From Spirosomataceae bacterium TFI 002 (lineage in GTDB: Bacteria; Bacteroidota; Bacteroidia; Cytophagales; Spirosomataceae), in contig LT907983.1 of assembly GCA_900230115.1 (NCBI GenBank), positions 1,054,001-1,118,000 of the forward strand: 64,000 nucleotides of DNA. Direction: 5' to 3'. Position numbers and translations under genes: made by a program. Positions 32,121 through 39,599 of the stretch are shown here, in pieces. The notes under the pieces are model-generated. The model saw only the letters and a list, made by a program, of their open reading frames with translations. It was not told the origin of the DNA and did no database searches. Numbering within the stretch: the stretch's first letter is position 1; every line of letters starts with the position of its first letter.

Positions 32121-33172
32121 TAGGAAATAATGTTTTTAATGGTTTGCATTGAAATCTTGTCTTTAACCGAAACCGCTAGTTCATATTCACTCATAAAAAG
32201 CTGTACTTTGGCATCACGTTCACTATTGATTTTACTTAATTGTGTTTCAGCTTCTGTTAGCTCAGGCACGATCGCCCACTTTTCGGCTCTGATCGTGTTT
32301 ATTCCCTCATCATGTGCAGCAATTTTATCATTTACTGAAATTACTTTTTTGTCCAAAAACTGACTATTTATTGAGTTCTCTTTCCATTTTCTCCACTCCA
32401 TACTCCAAACGTGAATGTGCGAAAAAAGCAGTCGCCCAACAATTGTAAAAATACCTCCTGTAAAAAGGAAAAGGCCTAATGCTACCAACCAGCCACTAGT
32501 TTCTAGAGCACATATAAATACAAAACTTGCTGCGGCAAATGGGACAAAATACCACTCAACTATTTTCCAAAAACTATGCTTGGTTTGCCTTTCTAGGATT
32601 GAATCACTTTGATAAACACTGAATAACCCAGCGAAATACACCCCGATAGAAACGAACCAATGCTGATCAACTATCTTTTGCTTTATTCCGAAGTCAATGA
32701 TAAAAAACGCACCAACCAAAGCCCCTAGCGACAATAAAATGGCTGTAGTATACCTAGGCAACTGATGAGATTGATATTGATAGTTTAAGTGAAACTCTTT
32801 TTTAGCAAACTCTTCGTTTTTCGTTTGCTCTATTTGCTCAATTTGAAGATTAAGTACTCCTATTTTCTCCGAAAGCAGTACCACCGTTTTCTCATATTCG
32901 CTTCCAAGCTGCTTGTAGGAATTTCTAATAATGTTCAGCTTGTCCTCTACTTTGGCATCAGTAAGTCCAAAAATCACCCCTTCATCTCTAATAGAGCTTT
33001 CGTCCTTAATCCAGTCTGGTAAATCCACTGAAGTATTTGCCGTGGATACTACATTTTCTTCTATAACCTGAGTAGGGCCATTTCCCCTAGAAACTACCAA
33101 AAAGCTCTCCCAGTCATCTTGAGGGGCTTCTTTTTTTCTAAACGGTTTTGTTATTCTTTTAATGAAACTCAT
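32120..33172 (-). CDS. Coiled-coil membrane protein of unknown function (first gene of a pair)
   Basis: The 350-residue product has the same architecture as its downstream partner. A coiled coil (residues about 75-120: EDKLNIIRNSYKQLGSEYEK, VLNLQIEQIEQTKNEE) precedes four membrane segments around TTAILLSLGALVGAFFIIDF, WFVSIGVYFAGLFSVYQ, WYFVPFAAASFVFICA and WLVALGLFLFTGGIFTIV. A final helical stretch (INTIRAEKWAIVPELTEAE) closes it. The N-terminus is basic (FIKRITKPFRKKEAPQDDWE). The two proteins look like distant homologues of each other. The stop codon overlaps the partner's start by one base. Confidence 0.75.
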   Translation of the reverse strand: MSFIKRITKPFRKKEAPQDDWESFLVVSRGNGPTQVIEENVVSTANTSVDLPDWIKDESSIRDEGVIFGLTDAKVEDKLNIIRNSYKQLGSEYEKTVVLLSEKIGVLNLQIEQIEQTKNEEFAKKEFHLNYQYQSHQLPRYTTAILLSLGALVGAFFIIDFGIKQKIVDQHWFVSIGVYFAGLFSVYQSDSILERQTKHSFWKIVEWYFVPFAAASFVFICALETSGWLVALGLFLFTGGIFTIVGRLLFSHIHVWSMEWRKWKENSINSQFLDKKVISVNDKIAAHDEGINTIRAEKWAIVPELTEAETQLSKINSERDAKVQLFMSEYELAVSVKDKISMQTIKNIIS

Positions 33173-33287
33173 AAACGGAGGTTATATGCTAATCAACAAC
33201 TTCAAAAAAAGAGATTTATTTTAAGATTTTGAATCAAAATATGATGAGCGGTGGAACAAATACCCCCATTTGCTAGGTTTGAGAACC

Positions 33288-34052
33288 ATGGACATATTTC
33301 ACAGAGTTGTTGGCGAAGGCAAACCTATTGTAATCCTTCATGGAGTTTTTGGATCTGGAGATAACTTATTTACAGCAAGCAAGCTTATTGCTGCTGGTGG
33401 TTATAAAGTGTACCTTTTGGATGCTCGCAACCATGGTCTTTCTCCACATGACCCCGTCCACAATTATAAAGTCATGGCTCAAGATTTGGATACTTTCTTA
33501 AGCAAAGAAGGGCTGGACAAACCCATTATCATTGGGCATTCTATGGGCGGGAAAACCGTAATGGAATATTCACAACATTACGACAACTACTCCAAGTTGG
33601 TGATTATTGATATTGCCCCAAAAGCCTATAAACCACATCATTCACACATATTGAATGGACTCAAGGCAATCAACCTAGCAGAAGTTAAAAATAGAAAGGA
33701 TGCCGAAACTACTTTCTCTGAATATGTGAGCGAATTTGGCGAAAGACAATTTATCCTAAAAAACCTGTACAGGAAGGACAATGGCGGATTTGATTGGAGA
33801 ATCAACATTGACGCTATTTCTAATGCGATTGAAGATATCAGTAGTGAAATAGCTTTGACAAAGGAAATCACAGCTCCTACCCTTTTCCTCAAAGGTGAAT
33901 TATCGAGCTACATCAATGAAGAAGACGAAAAGCAAATCAAGCAAACTTTTACCAATTGCTATATTGTAGAAATAAAAGGTGCGAATCATTGGGTGCATGC
34001 TACTAAACCACAAGAATTTGTTGCCACAATATTGAGCTTTGTAAAGAGATGA
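33288..34052 (+). CDS. Alpha/beta hydrolase (YbfF-like esterase)
   Basis: From the ATG at 33288 (MDIFHRVVGEGKPIVILHGV) the protein has 254 residues. It carries HGVFGSGDNLF (oxyanion region), the nucleophile elbow IIGHSMGGKTVM (Ser), DIAPKAYKPHH, and the catalytic His in IKGANHWVHATKP. A YbfF-type acyl-esterase fits best, and the substrate is unknown. A TTG 18 bases upstream would add six residues and is less likely. It overlaps the next gene (yjbQ-like) by four bases (ATGA), so they form an operon. Confidence 0.87.
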   Translation: MDIFHRVVGEGKPIVILHGVFGSGDNLFTASKLIAAGGYKVYLLDARNHGLSPHDPVHNYKVMAQDLDTFLSKEGLDKPIIIGHSMGGKTVMEYSQHYDNYSKLVIIDIAPKAYKPHHSHILNGLKAINLAEVKNRKDAETTFSEYVSEFGERQFILKNLYRKDNGGFDWRINIDAISNAIEDISSEIALTKEITAPTLFLKGELSSYINEEDEKQIKQTFTNCYIVEIKGANHWVHATKPQEFVATILSFVKR

Positions 34053-34474
34053 AGCACTTCTTTCAGTCCGAAATAAAGCTTAAACCTTACTCAAGAGGTT
34101 TTCATATTATTACCGATGATGTTTTACACGCATTGCCTGAGCTTAAGGAAATTAAGCAAGGAATATTGAACGTGTTTATTAACCACACTTCAGCGTCTCT
34201 TACAATAAATGAGAACTGGGATCCAACAGTAAGAGGTGATTTTGAACGACATTTCAATAAAATGGTGCCTGAAAATGCTCCCTATTATGAGCACAACTAC
34301 GAAGGCTCCGATGACATGCCTGCCCATATAAAAGCATCTTTACTGGGAGCATCAATCAATATTCCCATCACAAATGGTAAATTAAATATGGGTACCTGGC
34401 AAGGAATTTACCTTTGCGAGCATCGTAATCATACCGAAGGCCGAAGCCTTGTTATGAGTGCTTGGGGAAATTAA
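34049..34474 (+). CDS. yjbQ: YjbQ family protein (secondary thiamine-phosphate synthase-like, UPF0047)
   Basis: The 141-residue product has the family signature: GILNVFINHTSASLTINENWDPTVRGDFERHF, APYYEHNYEGSDDMPAHIKASLLG and GTWQGIYLCEHRNHTEGRSLVMS. Overexpressed E. coli YjbQ can replace thiamine-phosphate synthase weakly, so the true role may differ. The conserved His residues (NHTSAS, EHN, CEHRNH) are probable metal ligands. The start overlaps the esterase stop (ATGA). Confidence 0.92.
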   Translation: MKHFFQSEIKLKPYSRGFHIITDDVLHALPELKEIKQGILNVFINHTSASLTINENWDPTVRGDFERHFNKMVPENAPYYEHNYEGSDDMPAHIKASLLGASINIPITNGKLNMGTWQGIYLCEHRNHTEGRSLVMSAWGN

Positions 34475-34543
34475 AAATCTGATTTATCTACCAAGTCCCT
34501 TTAAGATTAACCGTATAAAGTGAGTCTACTTTTTATTCAAAAA

Positions 34544-35290
34544 TTAGCCGCGGCCATCTTCAAGTAAGCTTGTTCCTCTTTTGATAAACTTTAGAATAAA
34601 GTATACAATACCGCTAACTACAAAAGCCCAAAACCAGTTGTTTTGAATGACAGACCAATCATTATTTGCAAAACCATTTTTCAGGTAATCAAATACAAAG
34701 AATAGCGTAAAAAGTGCGAAAACACCGTTTTTCTCTTTCTTTAGCACCTTTTTAAGACTAAAAGGATATTTTGGGCTTGATGGGGTAGAGAGTTTCATTA
34801 CAAACGCAGGAACTCCTTTTGCCCAATTGAGATAAGTATCACCAAACTTTCTGCGTAGAAATGCTTCTTCAGCAAACATGATACGTTCATAATATACCCA
34901 GTAAAGCAAAGTGAAAGAAGTTATAAACCAGAGATTGGCACTTAGCATTGCAGGAGCCAACCACATGAAAAAGTTTCCTACATATAAAGGATGGCGAACC
35001 AATGAGTAAATTCCTGTCGTATTAAGTTCGTCCGCGACTTGCCCTTCGGCTGTATTGCGACCTGAGGTGTTTTTAGGCGTAAAACCAACTGTGAACACCC
35101 TTATTAAAAGGCCTACTATTCCTACCGCAAGTGATATTAACCAATAGGTCTGATTATTAAGTAGTTCATTTCCTTTCTGGCTTTCATAATAAAATGCCAA
35201 TACTGCGAAAGCAAAAAATATAATAGGAAAGTAGCTACGATATTTGAAAAGGAAATTCCCTTGATCTTCTAATTCTTCGATAAGAGCCAT
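34544..35290 (-). CDS. Isoprenylcysteine carboxyl methyltransferase-like integral membrane methyltransferase
   Basis: This 248-residue membrane protein has at least five membrane segments. It carries the ICMT/PEMT signature near the middle, TGIYSLVRHPLYVGNFFMWLAPAML, and YYERIMFAEEAFLRRKFGDTYLNWAKGVPAFV after it, the SAM-binding RHP..E motif of this superfamily. Proteins of this length and form in Leptospira (LmtA) O-methylate the lipid A 1-phosphate, and that is one possibility here. Others include other lipid or small-molecule methylations. No neighbour points to the substrate. Not a protein prenyl-Cys enzyme, since bacteria lack that substrate. Confidence 0.82.
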   Translation of the reverse strand: MALIEELEDQGNFLFKYRSYFPIIFFAFAVLAFYYESQKGNELLNNQTYWLISLAVGIVGLLIRVFTVGFTPKNTSGRNTAEGQVADELNTTGIYSLVRHPLYVGNFFMWLAPAMLSANLWFITSFTLLYWVYYERIMFAEEAFLRRKFGDTYLNWAKGVPAFVMKLSTPSSPKYPFSLKKVLKKEKNGVFALFTLFFVFDYLKNGFANNDWSVIQNNWFWAFVVSGIVYFILKFIKRGTSLLEDGRG

Positions 35291-35333
35291 GTAAGGTGTT
35301 TTGTTTGGGACAAAAGTACGAGAAATGAATTTC

Positions 35334-35969
35334 TTAGCCTTCGTTTTTTTCTTGAATCAATGGACGAAGGCTAGATTCTTCCACTAAACTTTGTTTCATA
35401 TCTATTTCCCAATTCATAGATTCCGCAATTTGCTGCATCATGAGGGCCACTTGCTTATTGGCCGCAATGGGCAAATGACTTTCCAAAGCCTTAGATTTCA
35501 TTAACTTTTTGGCATTATCCAAGAGATTGGTATAGTCGTCGGACTTAAATTTATGAAGCCAACCCTGGTTGATATCATAGAACTTATAATCCGTATCCAT
35601 TGAAATAACTTCGGGTTCTGGAAATTCAAGAACTGTAATTTTTCTTGTTGTTTCGTCTCTTTCAATCTTCATTTTACTAAAATCGTAACCTACAGATACT
35701 TTAGCTTTTGTTACAATAAGTGCCTTTTTATTGGATTGAAAAATCCCCCAAAAATCCTTATTGCTTTTGTGGTCATAGATTTCGGTAAAGTAACCTTCGG
35801 CAAAAACAACTTTGAAAACCTTCTCTATTCTTTCCAGTAGGATATTGGACTCCACTTTCACATCTGCCTTGTTTTTGTTCTTTTTATTTGCACCATATCT
35901 CCAAACAAAAATCTGCCAAGCAGCTAAGCCGCCAATTACCAAGGCCAGAATAAATAAGAGAAATTCCAT
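35334..35969 (-). CDS. DUF4230 membrane-anchored protein
   Basis: The product has 211 residues. An N-terminal membrane helix (EFLLFILALVIGGLAAWQIFVW) is followed by the DUF4230 domain (FKVVFAEGYFTEIYDH, KKALIVTKAKVSVGYDFSKM, KITVLEFPEPEVISMDTDYKFYD). The C-terminal 80 residues are helical (LLDNAKKLMKSKALESHLPIAANKQVALMMQQIAESM). It is thought to be an envelope protein of unknown function. It lies upstream of the methyltransferase on the same strand with a 43-base gap. The two may be cotranscribed. Confidence 0.85.
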   Translation of the reverse strand: MEFLLFILALVIGGLAAWQIFVWRYGANKKNKNKADVKVESNILLERIEKVFKVVFAEGYFTEIYDHKSNKDFWGIFQSNKKALIVTKAKVSVGYDFSKMKIERDETTRKITVLEFPEPEVISMDTDYKFYDINQGWLHKFKSDDYTNLLDNAKKLMKSKALESHLPIAANKQVALMMQQIAESMNWEIDMKQSLVEESSLRPLIQEKNEG

Positions 35970-36033
35970 ATAAAGACTTTAAGATATTATTTGAAAGAAG
36001 TATCACCACCCCTTTCGCAGCGGAAATAAACAC

Positions 36034-36041
36034 TATTTTTG
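36034..36041 (+). promoter_or_regulatory. Putative -7 element of miaA
   Basis: TATTTTTG fits TAnnTTTG and lies 28 bases before the miaA ATG. The upstream TTTC at 36013 is 17 bases away, slightly short for a -33 box. Confidence 0.35.
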
Positions 36042-36069
36042 CACTCAAATTTACGATTAATCGCTTAGA

Positions 36070-36972
36070 ATGTCGAAAAAGTCCCTTGTTTTGATTGTTG
36101 GCCCCACAGCTGTAGGCAAAACAGCACTCTGTGTCAATATTGCCAAGCAATTAAATGCAGAAGTGTTTTCATGCGACTCTCGTCAGTTTTATAAAGAAAT
36201 GTCGATAGGTACAGCCAAACCTACCAAGGAAGAAATGAGAGGAGTTCCTCATCATTTCATTGACAATCTCAGCATAGAAGAAAATTATACTGCAGGACAA
36301 TTTGAAAAAGACTCACTCCGTGAATTGGACCTATATTTCAAAGATAAAGATGTCGCAATTATGACTGGCGGAAGTGGTTTATTTGCCAAAGCAATTACTC
36401 ATGGCTTTGATAACCTACCCACTGTTCCTGCTATTATTAGAGAAGAGTTAAAAAACGAACTGGCTGAAAAAGGACTTGAGTTTCTTCAAAACGAATTAGC
36501 AGAAAAAGACCCCGTCTACTTTTTAAAAATTGACAAATCCAATCCACAACGGCTAGTAAGAGCGTTGGAAATTATTCGCCATACGAATGATACTTATTCC
36601 AGCTTTTTGAAAAACAATACTGTTAAGCGACCTTTCGAAATTATTAAAATTGGTATTGAACTTCCTCGTGAAGAGCTCTACGGAAGGATAAATCTCAGGG
36701 TGGATATAATGATGAAATCAGGATTATTAGCCGAAGTTGAAAGCTTGAAAGCTTATAGTGAACATTCTGCTCTCAATACGGTTGGTTACAAGGAAGTATT
36801 TCAGTTTTTGAATAACAAAAGTGAGTTAAACGAAACTATCGAATTGATAAAAAGAAATACTAGAAGGTATGCAAAAAGACAATTGACCTGGTTTAAGAAT
36901 CAAGACGAATTCAAATGGTTTTCACCTAAAAGCGAACCAGAAATTTTGGCTTACGTTAAAAATTTGATTTGA
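36070..36972 (+). CDS. miaA: tRNA dimethylallyltransferase
   Basis: This is a 300-residue enzyme with the P-loop LIVGPTAVGKTALC, the motif AEVFSCDSRQFYKEMSIGTAKP, GVPHHFIDNL and IMTGGSGLFAKAI. It also has RVDIMMKSGLLAEVESL and the closing NTRRYAKRQLTWFKNQ. It transfers a dimethylallyl group to A37 of tRNAs that read codons starting with U, improving decoding. Full length for the family. Monocistronic. It is divergent from the DUF4230 gene. Confidence 0.95.
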   Translation: MSKKSLVLIVGPTAVGKTALCVNIAKQLNAEVFSCDSRQFYKEMSIGTAKPTKEEMRGVPHHFIDNLSIEENYTAGQFEKDSLRELDLYFKDKDVAIMTGGSGLFAKAITHGFDNLPTVPAIIREELKNELAEKGLEFLQNELAEKDPVYFLKIDKSNPQRLVRALEIIRHTNDTYSSFLKNNTVKRPFEIIKIGIELPREELYGRINLRVDIMMKSGLLAEVESLKAYSEHSALNTVGYKEVFQFLNNKSELNETIELIKRNTRRYAKRQLTWFKNQDEFKWFSPKSEPEILAYVKNLI

Positions 36973-37024
36973 ATAATTATTAAGAATTGAACTTTTAGTA
37001 TATCCATATTGGTTAAGTATTCAA

Positions 37025-37055
37025 ATTGTATGTAACGACATATATTTTATCTTTA
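37025..37055 (+). promoter_or_regulatory. Promoter of the YceI-like lipoprotein gene
   Basis: ATTG (37025-37028), 19 bases, then TATCTTTA (37048-37055) fits the Bacteroidota -33/-7 layout, with one mismatch in each box. The predicted start of transcription lies about 15 bases before the ATG at 37078. Confidence 0.5.
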
Positions 37056-37077
37056 GAACACAAAACAAAAAAAGACA

Positions 37078-37698
37078 ATGAAAAAAATTTTAATGACCCT
37101 TGCACTTGCTGCTACAGCAACTTTCACATTTGTATCATGTAACTCTTCTACAGAGACTACAGAAGGAACTGAAGAAGCAGTAGCTATTGCTGACGGAACA
37201 GTAACTATTGATGCAGCAGCTAGCTCTGTAATGTGGAAAGGCGAAATGCTTGGACTATACTCTCACGAAGGTACTGTGCCATTGAAGTCAGGTTCTATCA
37301 CTATCACTGATGGTGCAATTTCTGCTGGAAATTTTGAAATTGATCTTACTACAATCAATCCTACTGACGATGCTTACGGCGAAGATAATCCTAAAGAGAA
37401 ATTGGTGGGTCACCTTTCTTCTGCTGATTTCTTTAATGTAGAGCAATTCCCTACTGCAACTTTTGAAATAACTGGATCAGAAGGAACTTCGGTAATGGGT
37501 AACCTTACTGTAAGAGGAATTACTAATCCTGAGAAAGTTGAGAACGTTGTAATTACTCAAAACGAAAACGGAACTTCAATGACTGGAGATCTTACTTTTG
37601 ATAGAACAAAATACGATGTAAACTTCAGCATGCCTGTAGAAGACAAAGTTTTGTCTAACGATATCAAAATCAGTGTTTCTCTTGCTGCTGCAAAGTAA
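37078..37698 (+). CDS. YceI-family lipoprotein
   Basis: This 206-residue protein has a lipobox signal (FTFVSC) and an acidic Thr-rich linker. The YceI domain has SVMWKGEMLGLYSHEGTVPL, FEIDLTTINPTD, VGHLSSADFFNVEQFPTATFEIT, NLTVRGITNPEKV and MTGDLTFDRTKYDV. YceI proteins are lipocalin-like beta barrels that bind isoprenoid-type lipids in the periplasm. The ligand here is unknown. It has its own promoter and a terminator, so it is monocistronic. Confidence 0.92.
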   Translation: MKKILMTLALAATATFTFVSCNSSTETTEGTEEAVAIADGTVTIDAAASSVMWKGEMLGLYSHEGTVPLKSGSITITDGAISAGNFEIDLTTINPTDDAYGEDNPKEKLVGHLSSADFFNVEQFPTATFEITGSEGTSVMGNLTVRGITNPEKVENVVITQNENGTSMTGDLTFDRTKYDVNFSMPVEDKVLSNDIKISVSLAAAK

Positions 37699-37721
37699 TT
37701 AGAGCCAACATTAATGAATCT

Positions 37722-37750
37722 GCACGCTACCAACGTAGCGTGCTTTTTTT
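37722..37750 (+). terminator. Rho-independent terminator after the YceI gene
   Basis: Perfect 9-bp arms GCACGCTAC and GTAGCGTGC close a CAAC tetraloop and run into seven T residues (37744-37750). Confidence 0.93.
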
Positions 37751-37834
37751 GTGCCTATTTTCAAGGATTTTCATATTTTCCTTGAAAACTGAGTCCTTTC
37801 TCTATTTCTTTGCAGCAAGTCCAAAGTCAAAACT

Positions 37835-38533
37835 ATGTACCAAATCATTGTCGCCATTGACGGCTTTTCAAGCTGTGGAAAATCAAGTACCGCCAAAGGT
37901 GTTGCCAACCACTTAGGCTATGCATATATAGATAGTGGAGCTATGTATAGAGCCACTACCCTATACTTTCTTGATAATCATGTTAGCTTGAGCAATACCA
38001 AAGAAGTATTACGTGCTATTAGTGAAATTACCATAGAATTTAGGGTTTCTAAAGACGGAAAAAGCGAAACTTATCTCAACGGCCTGAGGGTAGAAGATAA
38101 AATAAGAGAATTGCGTGTAGCCAATATGGTAAGTGAAGTAAGTGCCATTGCTGAAGTGAGACATGCAATGGTAGAACAACAGCGAAAAATGGGTAAAAAA
38201 AGAGGTGTTGTTATGGACGGTCGCGACATAGGAACTGTAGTTTTTCCCGACGCAGAACTTAAAGTTTTTATGACTGCGGACACAGACATTAGAACTCATA
38301 GGAGACAAGTTGAACTTTTAGAAAAAGGTAAGCTTTTGGATTTTGCCGATATAAAATTCAACCTAGAAAAACGAGATAGAATAGATACCACAAGGACCGA
38401 AAGTCCGCTTCGTCAAGCAGAGGAAGCCTTCCTAGTAGATACTTCTTTTATGACATTGGACGAACAGATAGAAATGGTTAGTCTCATGGCTGACCAAGCA
38501 ATTGCTTTAAAAGCAGAACGTAAAAATGTATGA
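37835..38533 (+). CDS. cmk: Cytidylate kinase
   Basis: This is a 232-residue kinase with a P-loop (VAIDGFSSCGKSSTAKGVANHL), YIDSGAMYRATTLY, and the Cmk block KRGVVMDGRDIGTVVFPDAELKVFMTAD. RDRIDTTRTESPLRQAEEA and VDTSFMTLDEQIEMV close it. It phosphorylates CMP and dCMP. Full length. The last 8 bases overlap the start of the next gene (DAO-type oxidoreductase), and both lie in one operon with the peptidase-MA gene after it. Confidence 0.95.
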   Translation: MYQIIVAIDGFSSCGKSSTAKGVANHLGYAYIDSGAMYRATTLYFLDNHVSLSNTKEVLRAISEITIEFRVSKDGKSETYLNGLRVEDKIRELRVANMVSEVSAIAEVRHAMVEQQRKMGKKRGVVMDGRDIGTVVFPDAELKVFMTADTDIRTHRRQVELLEKGKLLDFADIKFNLEKRDRIDTTRTESPLRQAEEAFLVDTSFMTLDEQIEMVSLMADQAIALKAERKNV

Positions 38534-39578
38534 TTATTTACTTGTAGGGCAAGGTATTGCGGGCAGCTTGCTATCACTTGAACTCTTAAATGCTGGTAAA
38601 TCTATACTGGTTATTGCCGATGAATCTCGTCCAAGTTCCTCTCAAGTAGCCGGTGGAATGTTTAACCCTGTTACAGGTAAGCATCTCGCGAAAACATGGA
38701 TGGCGGATGAGCTTTATCCGTTTTTAATCAAATACTACCAAGAATTAGAAGATAAGCTAAATACCAAATTCTTTCATCTTACTTCGGTTTACCGCCCGTA
38801 CGTAAACGAAAATCAGAAAAATCAATTCATAAAAGCGATTGAAAAGCACGATATAGCGGAATATCTTGATCACCAAGAATGTAACGAGCCCTACAATAAA
38901 TTTATAAATAATGACCTCGGTGGCTTACTTACCAAAAAAGCAGGATGGGTAGATGTTCCCAAACTCACCGATTCCGTTAAAAAGGTCCTAATTGACCAAT
39001 CTGCATACCAAAATTCAGTTTTTGACCAAAATGAAGTAAAATTTAAAACTGACGGAATTAGCTATAAAGGCATTGAAGCTAAAGCAATTATTTATTGTGA
39101 AGGTTACTACGCAACAAAGAATCCCATATGGTCCTGGCTAAAGTTTAATCCAGTCAAAGGTGAGACACTTCTTACTGAAATGCTTGATTACCCTATTACA
39201 GAAATTGTAAACCAAAACTCTTGGATACTACCCATTTCTGGCTCCAAATATAGGTTTGGGGCAACATACAGTTGGCATGAATTGGACTTCCTACCTACTG
39301 AAAAAGGTCGAGAAACGTTAATAGAAAAAGTTGATAAGTATCTCTCTCATCCTTATAAAATCATAGACCAGCAAGCTGGAGTACGTCCATCTACAAACGA
39401 CCGACGCCCAATAATGGGTGTCCACCCACTTCATAAAAATGCTTTCATATTCAATGGCTTAGGAACCAAAGGGGTATCAATCGCCCCATATTTCGCTGTG
39501 GAATTCTGTGATTTTTTATGCAATCAAAAAGAATTGCATTCTGAAACAACCATAGAACGCTTTTATGCGTTATATTAG
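38526..39578 (+). CDS. FAD-dependent oxidoreductase (DAO family)
   Basis: This is a 350-residue flavoprotein. The dinucleotide motif DYLLVGQGIAGSLLSLELL starts it. SSSQVAGGMFNPVTGKHLAKTWMADEL follows, and the C-terminal NDRRPIMGVHPLHKNAFIFNGLGTKGVSIAPY has the DAO-family finish. It resembles glycine-oxidase-type enzymes and other D-amino-acid-like oxidases, but no clear substrate emerges. Homologues are widespread in Bacteroidota. It overlaps cmk by 8 bases. Confidence 0.87.
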   Translation: MYDYLLVGQGIAGSLLSLELLNAGKSILVIADESRPSSSQVAGGMFNPVTGKHLAKTWMADELYPFLIKYYQELEDKLNTKFFHLTSVYRPYVNENQKNQFIKAIEKHDIAEYLDHQECNEPYNKFINNDLGGLLTKKAGWVDVPKLTDSVKKVLIDQSAYQNSVFDQNEVKFKTDGISYKGIEAKAIIYCEGYYATKNPIWSWLKFNPVKGETLLTEMLDYPITEIVNQNSWILPISGSKYRFGATYSWHELDFLPTEKGRETLIEKVDKYLSHPYKIIDQQAGVRPSTNDRRPIMGVHPLHKNAFIFNGLGTKGVSIAPYFAVEFCDFLCNQKELHSETTIERFYALY

Positions 39579-39599
39579 AAATCTGATTTACCCCGTTCT

